From positions 1-17,692 of the forward strand of contig JAEZKA010000042.1 of the NCBI GenBank assembly GCA_023436225.1: DNA of 17,692 nucleotides, in the 5' to 3' direction. Shown one piece after another: positions 1 through 7,783 of this stretch (position 1 is the stretch's first letter; each line of letters begins with the position of its first letter). The translations under genes and the position numbers were made by a program. The notes under the pieces were generated by a model. That model had not been told where the DNA came from, ran no database searches, and saw only the letters and a list, made by a program, of their open reading frames with translations. Source of the stretch: Bacillota bacterium. GTDB lineage: Bacteria > Bacillota > Clostridia > Lachnospirales > Lachnospiraceae.

Positions 1-77
1 TCATGACTGAACGTAAAATCACTGATTACCTCTCCTGCAATACTTACTTGATTGTTATCAAATACTTTATCTGTCAT
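1..77 (-). CDS. ssb: Single-stranded DNA-binding protein, N-terminal fragment
   Basis: Partial gene running off the left edge. The 25 visible codons begin MTDKVFDNNQVSIAGEVISD and continue FTFSH. This resembles the first beta strands of the OB fold of the divergent SSB-type proteins that Clostridia carry beside canonical Ssb. Such proteins bind ssDNA in replication and repair, which is family knowledge. The start is well supported: on the minus strand AAGGAAGGAGAGG lies a few bases before the ATG. The gene diverges from typA. Only about 25 residues are visible, so the assignment rests on resemblance of the N-terminus and is moderate. Confidence 0.6.
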   Translation of the reverse strand, partial: MTDKVFDNNQVSIAGEVISDFTFSH

Positions 78-303
78 AACCGTACCTCTCCTTCCTTCCG
101 GCGTATTTTTACGCCATTCTGCTCTAAAATGTGGTATGAATGCGCAAAATAATCAAAAGCTACTTTCATTCACCTATGATTAAATATATGCGAATTTCCA
201 AATTTTAGAAGTAAAAAATATCGATATGATCATATTATTTACATTTTTTGTTATTCTATACAAAAAAAATCTAATTAAATATGAATTTTTATGGAAACAT
301 ACG
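78..303. other. Intergenic region between divergent ssb-like gene and typA
   Basis: This non-coding, AT-rich spacer holds the ssb ribosome binding site (minus strand, about 84-97) and a small hairpin GGCGT/ACGCC (100-104 with 111-115) in the ssb leader. No ORF with a ribosome binding site is visible. I found no convincing minus-strand promoter. Confidence 0.5.
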
Positions 304-333
304 TTGCATTTTAAATAGACGATATGCTACAAT
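304..333 (+). promoter_or_regulatory. SigA-type promoter of typA
   Basis: A -35 TTGCAT (304-309) and a -10 TACAAT (328-333) are separated by 18 bp. The -10 is preceded by TGC, an extended -10 element. The predicted RNA start is about 340, giving a leader of about 54 nt before typA. Confidence 0.65.
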
Positions 334-393
334 AATAAGGTTGCAAAATCGAGATAGTTATTCGCGTATAAAACACGCAGATTGGAGTTATAG

Positions 394-2226
394 ATGAAAC
401 GAGAAGACATTCGAAATATTGCTATTATAGCTCACGTTGATCACGGCAAAACCACCCTTGTGGATGAGCTGCTAAAGCAAAGCGGTGTATTTCGAACCAA
501 TCAGGCCGTTGTTGAGAGAGTCATGGATTCAAATGCCCTGGAGCGAGAACGTGGTATTACCATATTATCGAAGAATACCGCTGTTCTATATAACGGATAT
601 AAAATAAATATTATAGATACACCGGGACATGCTGATTTCGGTGGTGAGGTAGAACGTGTTTTAAAGATGGTAAACGGTGTCATCTTAGTCGTAGATGCAT
701 TTGAAGGTCCGATGCCCCAGACAAAGTTTGTATTGAAAAAAGCACTGGAGCTATCTCTTCCTGTGATTGTATGTGTCAATAAAATCGATCGTCCGGAAGC
801 TAGACCGAATGAAGTGGTAGATGAAGTATTGGAATTATTATTGGAACTGGATGCAAATGATGAGCAATTAGATTGCCCCTTTGTATTTGCATCTGCAAAG
901 CAGGGTATTGCTACTCTGTCCTTAGCAGATGAGCCGGTCGATATGACTCCGCTGTTTGAGACAATTGTCAATTATATTCCTGCTCCGGAAGGTGATCCCA
1001 ACAAAAGCACCCAGGTACTGATTAGTACTATTGATTATAATGAGTATGTCGGACGTATCGGTATCGGAAAAGTAGACAATGGAAGCATACGCGTTAATCA
1101 GGATGCAGTTCTTGTGAATGCCCATGAGCCGGATATGAATGTTAAGGTAAAGATCAGTAAGCTATATGAATTTGACGGTTTAAAGAGAGTTGAGGTATCT
1201 GAAGCATCCATCGGATCCATCGTAGCAATCTCCGGAATTGCAGATATTCATATTGGCGATACCATTTGCTCTCCTGATAATCCGGAGCCCATTCCGTTCC
1301 AGAAGATTTCAGAACCCACGATTGCTATGTATTTTAATGTAAACGACAGTCCTCTAGCTGGAACCGAAGGTAAGTTTGTTACCTCCCGTCACCTAAGAGA
1401 GCGCCTGCTGCGAGAATTAAATACCGATGTAAGCCTTAGAGTTGAGGAGACAGAAACGACAGAAAGCTATAAGGTATCCGGTAGAGGCGAGCTTCATCTC
1501 TCTGTATTAATTGAGACAATGAGAAGAGAAGGCTACGAATTCTCCGTAAGTAAGGCAGAGGTTCTATATAAAACAGATGAGAATGGTAAGAAGCTGGAGC
1601 CCATGGAGCATGCCATGATTGATGTTCCTGATGAATTTACTGGAACAATCATTGATAAAATGGGTCAACGTAAGGGCGAAATGATTAATATGCATACCTC
1701 CGGCAGCGGACATACCCGAGTTGAATTTTCTATTCCTGCTCGTGGATTAATCGGCTATCGTGGTGAATTCTTAACCGATACCAAGGGTACCGGTATTCTA
1801 AATACACTGTTTGACGGCTATGGACCTTATAAGGGAGATATTCAATATCGAAAAACCGGCAGTCTGATTGCTTATGAATCCGGTGAAAGCATTACCTATG
1901 GATTATTTAATGCACAAGAACGTGGTATTCTTTTCATCGGTCCCGGTGTAAAAGTATATGCAGGAATGGTTGTAGGACAAAATCCGAAGACAGAGGATAT
2001 TGAGGTAAATGTATGTAAGCGTAAGCAGCTTACCAATACCCGTTCTTCCAGCGCTGATGAGGCCCTAAGACTTACCCCTCCTAGAGTCCTTAGTTTGGAG
2101 CAGGCATTGGAATTCATTGAAACGGATGAATTACTTGAGGTAACTCCTACAAGTCTTCGTATCAGAAAGAAGATACTTGACTCTACGATGCGCGCAAGAG
2201 ATCGAAGAAACAAACAAAGTAATTAA
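394..2226 (+). CDS. typA: Translational GTPase TypA/BipA
   Basis: Ribosome-associated GTPase of the EF-G family. It acts in 50S assembly, cold and stress adaptation and translation control. The 610-residue length is typical. G motifs are visible: the P-loop AHVDHGKTT at residues 13-21, switch I around ERERGITI (~50-57), DTPGHADF (~76-83), NKID (~129) and SAKQG (~166). The C-terminal half carries the EF-G-like domain III/V and the BipA-specific C-terminal domain (GRGELHLSVL, then ARGLIGYRGEFLTDTKGTG, then TNTRSSSADEALRL). The start is supported by TTGGAG about 8 nt upstream of the ATG and by the extended -10 promoter. It stands alone between a promoter and a strong terminator, so it is monocistronic. 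Confidence 0.97.
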   Translation: MKREDIRNIAIIAHVDHGKTTLVDELLKQSGVFRTNQAVVERVMDSNALERERGITILSKNTAVLYNGYKINIIDTPGHADFGGEVERVLKMVNGVILVVDAFEGPMPQTKFVLKKALELSLPVIVCVNKIDRPEARPNEVVDEVLELLLELDANDEQLDCPFVFASAKQGIATLSLADEPVDMTPLFETIVNYIPAPEGDPNKSTQVLISTIDYNEYVGRIGIGKVDNGSIRVNQDAVLVNAHEPDMNVKVKISKLYEFDGLKRVEVSEASIGSIVAISGIADIHIGDTICSPDNPEPIPFQKISEPTIAMYFNVNDSPLAGTEGKFVTSRHLRERLLRELNTDVSLRVEETETTESYKVSGRGELHLSVLIETMRREGYEFSVSKAEVLYKTDENGKKLEPMEHAMIDVPDEFTGTIIDKMGQRKGEMINMHTSGSGHTRVEFSIPARGLIGYRGEFLTDTKGTGILNTLFDGYGPYKGDIQYRKTGSLIAYESGESITYGLFNAQERGILFIGPGVKVYAGMVVGQNPKTEDIEVNVCKRKQLTNTRSSSADEALRLTPPRVLSLEQALEFIETDELLEVTPTSLRIRKKILDSTMRARDRRNKQSN

Positions 2227-2264
2227 ACGATAGAAATCACTCTTAGTGAACTTATTACGATCAT

Positions 2265-2312
2265 AAATAAAAATAGAGAAAGCTGAATAATCAGCTTTCT
2301 CTATTTTTATTT
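2265..2312. terminator. Perfect 22-bp bidirectional terminator hairpin
   Basis: Positions 2265-2286 are the exact reverse complement of 2291-2312, with a four-base ATAA loop. The stem has a GAGAAAGCTGA core and A/T-rich outer arms that give a U tract in either direction. It lies 38 bp after the typA stop and can also stop the convergent minus-strand Panacea-domain gene. Confidence 0.92.
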
Positions 2313-2457
2313 AGAACAATTTCTTAAAGTGTGCTTTTATCGTTTATCACTTAGGTATGGACGACATAAGATTTAACACCAACTTGTCCTTTTAGTAATT
2401 TTTAACATTGTATTTGATTTTTTTGATATTTTTTTCACATTATCCCGCAAAAAAAAT

Positions 2458-3252
2458 TTACTTGCCAAGCTCCTTAATATCTACAATTCTATGATCTGGG
2501 TATTTCCCAATCTCATAGATATTCTTGATCTGGTACTGCTCCAGTATGTCTTTAAAGTAAGCCTTTAAAGTATCCTTCGCAATAATTTTATTATTATACT
2601 TATCCCTTGATACCTTACTCAGTGATTTCTCATAGGTGGTCATCGCATTTAGTGCTTTTGGCCCATACCAGGTAAATGCATCCATAATGGCATCAACAAG
2701 ATCAATCTCTTCCTGTGAGAGATATTCCTCTCCACCCTCTAGGATATGGATACCGCAGCGCTTCATTCCCTCATAAAGCTTTAAGTAAGGTATATGATCG
2801 TTATTAACACCACATTCCTCCTGGAACAGCTCCTTGTCATAGAGCGCTAAAGAAAAGGCCTGGGCATAATAGAGTAAAAACTGTATATAGCTGGGACAAA
2901 TTTCAGCATTACACTTGTTAACGATATAATACGCAACAGCATAAATCTTTGTGGACATAATCTTTGACATAACAGCCTTCTTGCTCTTTTTGAAGGCTAC
3001 TCCTGTCAGGCAGTCCCTTTTTCTACATAAAAGATCATAATAAAATTCCGGATCATCTAAGATAGCCTTCAGCTTATTAGAGTACTCATTAGTAGGTATA
3101 TCTCCCTCCATATAACGAATAATGGTTGTCTCTCCCCAGCCCAGTAGCTTAGCCAATGGTTTTTTTCCTATACGATAGCGATCAAGAATTAATTTAATTT
3201 CATCGACAGTGATAATCGATTCATTCTCCATTTCAATTCTGTTACCTTTCAT
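2458..3252 (-). CDS. Orphan HTH + Panacea (SocA/DUF4065-like) domain protein
   Basis: The N-terminus (about residues 15-65 from this start) is an XRE-like helix-turn-helix: the stretch around KPLAKLLGWGETTIIRYMEG fits a recognition helix. The rest, around TKIYAVAYYIVNKCN, PSYIQFLLYYAQAFSLALYD and ALNAMTTYEKSL, matches the Panacea/SocA-like fold. In known systems that fold neutralises diverse toxins or works as a proteolytic adaptor. No toxin gene adjoins it: the next gene, 156 bp away, is a transporter-like protein. An upstream in-frame ATG at 3300 exists. I prefer 3252 because GGGGAG lies 7 nt before it, while the 3300 ATG has only a very closely spaced AGGA. The domain assignment comes from motif resemblance and the biological role is unknown. 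Confidence 0.72.
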   Translation of the reverse strand: MKGNRIEMENESIITVDEIKLILDRYRIGKKPLAKLLGWGETTIIRYMEGDIPTNEYSNKLKAILDDPEFYYDLLCRKRDCLTGVAFKKSKKAVMSKIMSTKIYAVAYYIVNKCNAEICPSYIQFLLYYAQAFSLALYDKELFQEECGVNNDHIPYLKLYEGMKRCGIHILEGGEEYLSQEEIDLVDAIMDAFTWYGPKALNAMTTYEKSLSKVSRDKYNNKIIAKDTLKAYFKDILEQYQIKNIYEIGKYPDHRIVDIKELGK

Positions 3253-3279
3253 TTCATTACTCCCCAGTTCCATAATATT

Positions 3280-3339
3280 ATCTTTTGTATAATTTTTCAT
3301 TTTCCTACATTAATATTATCATTTCTCCCATCTTTTGTA
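3280..3339 (-). promoter_or_regulatory. Direct repeat upstream of the Panacea gene, possible operator
   Basis: On the minus strand the 10-mer TACAAAAGAT occurs twice, at 3289-3280 and 3339-3330, exactly 50 bp apart (about five helical turns). An AATATTATC-type motif (plus strand) is also duplicated at about 3274-3282 and 3312-3320. With translation starting at 3252 both copies are upstream of the gene, as expected for an autoregulated HTH protein. The functional role is inference. Confidence 0.35.
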
Positions 3340-3408
3340 CATGAATATTTTGAATTATTTTAAGTATAAATCTAAAATATAGCTCTCTAAGCCTAGTTCC
3401 GCATTTGC

Positions 3409-4530
3409 TTAGAATTTCCTAAACTCATTCAAATCCTTTGCAATAATCTTAAAGCCCTTTATGGTCCGATCAAATAAGCCGATCCGATAAAGTTTTACTA
3501 GCACCATACCAACCGGGATACCTATGATCATACCGAACACACCATATAAACGATAACCGACAAACATGAAGAATAAGGTCGCCAGCGGATTAAGACCTAT
3601 ACTATCCCCTACCATTTTGGGTTGTAGAATTTGCTTTATCACTTGGCAGATTAAGTAGATGATCACAAGGCCAATCGCTCTGATATAATTTCCTGTTAAT
3701 ACGTCAATAATAGCCCACGGCCACAATACGGCTCCTGTACCAAAGACCGGAAGCACATCTAAAAACGCAATTCCCAAAGCAAATAAAAAGGAATATCCAA
3801 CCTTCAATATCTCAAAGCCTATAAACATAATAATGGTTATCACAAACATGATCTTAAATTGTGCTTTGAAATAGCCTCCGAATGCTGCTTTGAAGTTATC
3901 AAGGATTAGATGCCAATAGCTTGTTATCGTTTCGGGAATAATCTTCTTTAGCTTGGAATTGATATCATTTCTTCCTGCAGCAAAGAAGTAAGCCGATAGA
4001 ATGATCACAATTAAGCCAAGAAAACCTTCTGCGATATTTTGCATGAAATTGCCGGCCTTACTCATGGTCATAGGTTCTATCTGCTGAGAGAGATTCGAAG
4101 CGTAATTACCGACTCCTTCAATCAGATTATTGATTATTTCCTGGACATTGGCAGGCAGCGTTTTCGAAAATCTCAGAATAGACTGTGTCAATTCGTCAAA
4201 TTGAAGTTTAACATTTTCAATGATAACCGGCATGTCATCCATTAAGGATCGAACTTCCTTCACCAACAAGGAGATGATTAACGCTGTGATTGCAACAATA
4301 GCGGAAATAACAAGAATAAGAATAATTGCCGAGCTGTGTTTACGGTGTATCTTTACCCTCTTCTCAAGAAAATGAACTAAAGGATTTGCAATCATTGCAA
4401 TTATCCAGCCTATCACGAAGGGCATAAAGAATTTAAGGAGTGCGGGTAGTACAAAAACGAACAATAGTGCACTCGCGATTACTATCACAAAGTTAATAAC
4501 AATTTTTAGATAGAGTAAAAACCGTTTCAT
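3409..4530 (-). CDS. AI-2E family transporter, YtvI-like
   Basis: Polytopic membrane protein of the AI-2E transporter/PerM family (PF01594). Two hydrophobic segments at the N-terminus are followed by another near residues 68-90, an amphipathic region (~90-165), and a C-terminal block of helices. The run FLDVLPVFGTGAVLWPWAI and the later LQPKMVGDSIGLNPLATL are typical of the clostridial/Bacillus YtvI subgroup, associated with sporulation. The family also includes Na+/H+ and signal exporters, so the substrate is open. An in-frame ATG exists at 4557. I chose 4530 because GAGAGGAG precedes it and because the likely transcription start (~4572) would leave almost no leader for 4557. It has its own promoter and is not clearly co-transcribed with znuB. 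No clear terminator follows. Confidence 0.85.
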   Translation of the reverse strand: MKRFLLYLKIVINFVIVIASALLFVFVLPALLKFFMPFVIGWIIAMIANPLVHFLEKRVKIHRKHSSAIILILVISAIVAITALIISLLVKEVRSLMDDMPVIIENVKLQFDELTQSILRFSKTLPANVQEIINNLIEGVGNYASNLSQQIEPMTMSKAGNFMQNIAEGFLGLIVIILSAYFFAAGRNDINSKLKKIIPETITSYWHLILDNFKAAFGGYFKAQFKIMFVITIIMFIGFEILKVGYSFLFALGIAFLDVLPVFGTGAVLWPWAIIDVLTGNYIRAIGLVIIYLICQVIKQILQPKMVGDSIGLNPLATLFFMFVGYRLYGVFGMIIGIPVGMVLVKLYRIGLFDRTIKGFKIIAKDLNEFRKF

Positions 4531-4578
4531 AGCTCTCCTCTCATACTCTTGCATCATCAGATCATAGCTCCTATATTC

Positions 4579-4608
4579 ATTATAATATATTTAACAAACA
4601 AGTAACAA
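4579..4608 (-). promoter_or_regulatory. Promoter of the AI-2E family gene
   Basis: Reading the minus strand, TTGTTA (4608-4603) and TATAAT (4584-4579) are separated by 18 bp, in the 118-bp gap between znuB and the AI-2E gene. Confidence 0.55.
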
Positions 4609-4675
4609 TCTATTTTCATTAATTATCTATATGATTTATTAATAAATAAGATAAGGAATAGATATCGTTTTCTTA

Positions 4676-5533
4676 TCAAAGCTCTCTGCCTCCCGAACCA
4701 CCTACCATACGAAGGAATAAGGTCAGAAAGAAAATCATTGCTGCCAGTATAACAATAGTCGGACCTGTGGCTGTACTCATATAATAAGAGAGAATTAATC
4801 CCAATATTCCAGAAAAAAGAGAGATTAATACGGAAAAAAGATGATATTCTCTTACGTTAGAAGCTATATTACGGCTTGCTGCTGCCGGCAGGATAAGCAG
4901 GGCATTAATGATTAGAATTCCTACCCACTTTACTGAGAACATAACGATCACTGCAATGATGATACTAAAGTAGTCCTCCATTCGCTTAATATTAATATTT
5001 TTACTTTTAGCCAGGGACTCATTAACGCTGATTGCATGTAGCTTATTAAAGCCGACATACCAAAAGCCGAGAGTAAACAGAAAAATTACAAATAGCAGGA
5101 TAATTTCCTTCACCGTTATGCTCAGAATGTCCCCTACCAGCAAAGCAGAATACTTAGCGAAATTACCACCCCTGGAGAGTATTACCAGTCCTATTGCCAT
5201 GCTTAAGGATGCAAATACAGAGATAACTGTATCGGTGGATACGGTTTTTCTGCGTTTAATACGGTTCAAAAGTAAGGCAAATAGAACCGCAAACACTAGC
5301 ATAGACAGATTGGTATCCGCCACACCAAATAATGTACCAATTGCAATTCCGGTTAAAGCAGAATGCCCTAATGCATCCGAGAAGAAGGCCATGCGGTTAT
5401 TTACGATCATCGTTCCAAGTATGCCGAATAAGGGAGTAATAATCAATACGGCCAATAATGCATTTTTCATAAAATCATATCCTACCCATGAGAAGGGTAA
5501 TAGTGCTTCGATCCCATTATATATTTGATTCAT
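4676..5533 (-). CDS. znuB: Metal (zinc-type) ABC transporter permease
   Basis: ABC-3 family permease of 285 residues with about eight hydrophobic segments. Near the N-terminus, NRMAFFSDALGHSALTGIAI is the highly conserved ABC-3 block. The later SLAKSKNINIKRMEDYFSII contacts the ATPase, and IINALLILPAAASRNIA is a typical metal-path helix. It forms the membrane channel of the Zn2+/Mn2+ importer encoded by this operon. The start overlaps the end of the ATPase gene: the ribosome binding site AGGAG sits on the TAG stop of znuC, with a 9-bp intergenic gap, which implies translational coupling. The metal is inferred from the His-rich loop in the neighbouring binding protein, and Mn2+ cannot be excluded. 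Confidence 0.9.
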   Translation of the reverse strand: MNQIYNGIEALLPFSWVGYDFMKNALLAVLIITPLFGILGTMIVNNRMAFFSDALGHSALTGIAIGTLFGVADTNLSMLVFAVLFALLLNRIKRRKTVSTDTVISVFASLSMAIGLVILSRGGNFAKYSALLVGDILSITVKEIILLFVIFLFTLGFWYVGFNKLHAISVNESLAKSKNINIKRMEDYFSIIIAVIVMFSVKWVGILIINALLILPAAASRNIASNVREYHLFSVLISLFSGILGLILSYYMSTATGPTIVILAAMIFFLTLFLRMVGGSGGREL

Positions 5534-5542
5534 CTTTTACTC

Positions 5543-6313
5543 CTATCCGAAGGATTTCTTGAATTCTTCACTACTCAGTACCTCTTCCGGTGATCCCTCC
5601 TTCAGAATCGTTTTATCCAGAAGAATCACATGATCAGCGTACTTCCTAACAAATTCAAAATCATGTGATACAATAATCATGGCAAGATCGAAGTTCATCT
5701 TCAATTTAGCGATATTATCGTAGAACAAATGCATCCCGTTCGAATCAATTCCGGACACCGGTTCGTCCAGCAATAAAAGATTCGGTATCGGTGAGATAGC
5801 AATGGATAATAGGACTCTTTGTAGCTCCCCCCCAGACAAATCACAGGCACGCTTATCGATCAACTCCTGTGCTTCAAAAACAGCAAGCTGTTCCTTTACA
5901 TACTGAGCAACCTTGGGATTCTTCCGAAGGAATATCGGAGAATTACTTACATATCCTGCAAATAAATCGTATACACTCATAGGAGTATTCTTCTCCATAT
6001 TAATGTATTGCGGCACATATCCTATCTTTAGACTTTCAAGCCTATGATTTTTTAGATCATTAAATTCTATCGTACCCTCGTGCTTAATCTCTCCGAGAAT
6101 CGCTTTAATTAAAGTAGACTTACCCGCACCGTTCTTTCCAATAATGACTGTTATCTTGCCACAATGTATATGCAGATTAATATCATCAATGATCGACTGA
6201 TTGCCATCCCTTACACTGATGTTCTTCATCTTAATACAATGCAGTCCGCAGGCAGTATCATGAAGCTTGGCCGATTTTATATGCTTACGTGACATATCTG
6301 TTGAAGCCTTCAT
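5543..6313 (-). CDS. znuC: Metal (zinc-type) ABC transporter ATP-binding protein
   Basis: ATPase of the zinc-type importer, 256 residues. Walker A GKNGAGKS is at 59-66, the Q-loop glutamine at ~102, the signature LSGGELQRV at 159-167, Walker B LLLLDEP at 179-185 and the H-loop SHDF at ~217. Before the ABC domain is a roughly 28-residue extension with H11, H18, C22, H25 and C26. A further HIHC (48-51) sits in the first strands. These Cys/His residues are not needed for ATP hydrolysis and could sense or bind metal. The start has a good AAAGGTGAAGG ribosome binding site. An internal Met7 is possible but less well placed. It lies 52 bp after znuA and 9 bp before znuB, in one operon. Confidence 0.92.
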   Translation of the reverse strand: MKASTDMSRKHIKSAKLHDTACGLHCIKMKNISVRDGNQSIIDDINLHIHCGKITVIIGKNGAGKSTLIKAILGEIKHEGTIEFNDLKNHRLESLKIGYVPQYINMEKNTPMSVYDLFAGYVSNSPIFLRKNPKVAQYVKEQLAVFEAQELIDKRACDLSGGELQRVLLSIAISPIPNLLLLDEPVSGIDSNGMHLFYDNIAKLKMNFDLAMIIVSHDFEFVRKYADHVILLDKTILKEGSPEEVLSSEEFKKSFG

Positions 6314-6365
6314 ACAATACCTTCACCTTTCCTAATATCCATCGCTTATAGTCTCAATTTTCTAC

Positions 6366-7373
6366 TTACTTTATCAGCTCTTTTATTGTTTCTATATTTT
6401 TCTGCATCGCTTTCATATAAGAATCCATTGATCCGTCCCCGGTTACTGCTGAGTCTATAATATATACAGAAGCATCCGTCTCAGCAGCAATCTGACTGGC
6501 AATCGAATCGCTGTATTGTATTTCGGTAAAAAGATAATGTATATTACCCGCTTGTACCTCGTCAATAATCTCGGCAATATCTCCTGCACTTAACGAGGTG
6601 TCCGAATCCAAAGGAACCGTATGAGCAACCGTTAATCCGATTCGATTAGCAATATAAGCAAAGGCATCGTGGAATATTGCCGCTTCCTTAGTGTTTTCAT
6701 TATCAGTGCTTATTTCGTTCGCTAAATCAGTGATCTGCTGATCGAGGGTCTTAATCTGATCAATGTATGCCAGGCTATTACTACTCAATTCGTCAGCCAC
6801 AGATAATTCTATCACTTTAGAAGCTTCGATATAATCCCGAAGGCCTTCGGTGACATTTTCAATCTGTTTGATATAGAGACTCGGATCAAGCCAAACGTGG
6901 GCATTCCATTCCCCATGGTCATGTTCTTCCTCTTCTGCCTCTGCATCGCCTTCCTCAGTCCCATGGGCGTGCTCCGAGGCAGAAGGAAGCATCTCTATTC
7001 CTTGGCTTGCATCGATAATTGTTAATTCTGGATAATTTGTCCGAATATCCTCCAAAAAGCTCTCCATTCCGCCACCATTAATCACCATAACATCTGCCGA
7101 GGATATAATCTTCATATCCTCTGTGGTTAATATATAATCATGAAGACATCCAGTATTTAGGTCAGTCAGACTCTTTACTTCAATATCGTCGATTCCCTCC
7201 GTCAGATTAAGACCAATCATATAGATAGGATAAAAGGTAGTTACGACCTGGAGCTTGTCTTCCTCCAAAGCAATATCAGCATTCGTTTTCTTTGTTGCTA
7301 ACACAATGACTACGGAACCGATTATAATTAATAATGCCATAGCTCCAAGTAAAATGTAAAGTTTTCTCTTCAT
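6366..7373 (-). CDS. znuA: Metal-binding protein of zinc-type ABC transporter
   Basis: Cluster A-I (TroA/ZnuA) substrate-binding protein of 335 residues. Likely metal ligands visible are H78 in GCLHDY, H159 in HVWLDP, H235 in FHDAFAY, and E284 or a nearby acid in LFTEIQ. A His/Glu-rich loop (HAH at ~135-137, runs of Glu, HDH at ~151-153) precedes HVWLDP. Such loops are typical of zinc rather than manganese binding proteins. The N-terminus has a basic start and a hydrophobic helix (5-26) but no lipobox cysteine. The protein may therefore stay anchored by its helix or be cleaved by signal peptidase I. That is unusual for a Gram-positive binding protein. GGAG lies about 6 nt before the ATG. It is the first gene of the operon, behind two probable Zur operators. 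Confidence 0.92.
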   Translation of the reverse strand: MKRKLYILLGAMALLIIIGSVVIVLATKKTNADIALEEDKLQVVTTFYPIYMIGLNLTEGIDDIEVKSLTDLNTGCLHDYILTTEDMKIISSADVMVINGGGMESFLEDIRTNYPELTIIDASQGIEMLPSASEHAHGTEEGDAEAEEEEHDHGEWNAHVWLDPSLYIKQIENVTEGLRDYIEASKVIELSVADELSSNSLAYIDQIKTLDQQITDLANEISTDNENTKEAAIFHDAFAYIANRIGLTVAHTVPLDSDTSLSAGDIAEIIDEVQAGNIHYLFTEIQYSDSIASQIAAETDASVYIIDSAVTGDGSMDSYMKAMQKNIETIKELIK

Positions 7374-7385
7374 AAGTTCTCCATA

Positions 7386-7405
7386 TATAATGCAATTACA
7401 TTATA
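7386..7405 (-). promoter_or_regulatory. Promoter-proximal Zur-like operator of znuA
   Basis: TATAATG (7386-7392) and CATTATA (7399-7405) form a perfect 7-bp inverted repeat around 6 bp. On the minus strand it reads TATAATGTAATTGCATTATA. Its first half supplies a consensus -10 (TATAAT, 7405-7400), so a bound repressor would block RNA polymerase. The -35 is weak. It shares the AATG...TTGCATT pattern with the upstream palindrome at 7459-7477. Confidence 0.5.
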
Positions 7406-7458
7406 GTATTCCTTTCTTTCTAACATTTTCGATTGACTGGAGAATATTACTCCGTCTA

Positions 7459-7477
7459 AATGCAACTCATTTGCATT
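7459..7477 (-). promoter_or_regulatory. Upstream Fur/Zur-like operator of znuA
   Basis: A perfect 7-5-7 palindrome, minus strand AATGCAAATGAGTTGCATT, 86 bp before the znuA ATG. AATGCAA half sites around a short A/T-rich centre are reminiscent of Fur-family operators, and the location before a metal importer supports a Zur role. The regulator itself is not in the window. Confidence 0.55.
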
Positions 7478-7705
7478 AACTATTATATATTACATTATTA
7501 CCTTCTGTCAACACGTTTAGACTTAACGTTAACTGACTTCGTTACTACGTGGACCTAGTCAAAGCTTATTTAGCATCAACACATATATATACAAACTCGG
7601 TGACGCTTTCGTTTCACTGTATCTGGTAGTTGTACCTTAGCTTCCACAGGTCATAACATAAGTACCGACTAATGCGATAACTCCGATGTGATAATATATT
7701 TTCAC

Positions 7706-7734
7706 TTGTCATTAATGGTAATTTATGCTATGAT
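7706..7734 (+). promoter_or_regulatory. Promoter of the ECF S-component gene
   Basis: TTGTCA (7706-7711), a 17-bp spacer, then TATGAT (7729-7734) preceded by TGC as an extended -10. The predicted leader is about 43 nt. It contains GCC and GGC triplets (about 7757-7783) that could pair around the AAGGAGG site, but the stems are only 3 bp, so I do not call a riboswitch. The rest of the 7500-7705 spacer shows no gene. Confidence 0.65.
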
Positions 7735-7783
7735 TTCTCATAATTAATCTATTCCAGCCAGGTTTCGGCTTAAGGAGGCCCTA

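Noticed and set aside
3386..3413. TCTAAGC/GCTTAGA stem at the end of the AI-2E gene as a terminator
   Set aside because: The 7-bp stem has a 14-nt loop, overlaps the stop codon and is not followed by a T tract on the minus strand.
7757..7783. Possible riboswitch before the ECF S-component gene
   Set aside because: The alternative GCC/GGC pairings around the ribosome binding site are only 3 bp, and no known vitamin or preQ1 aptamer core is present.
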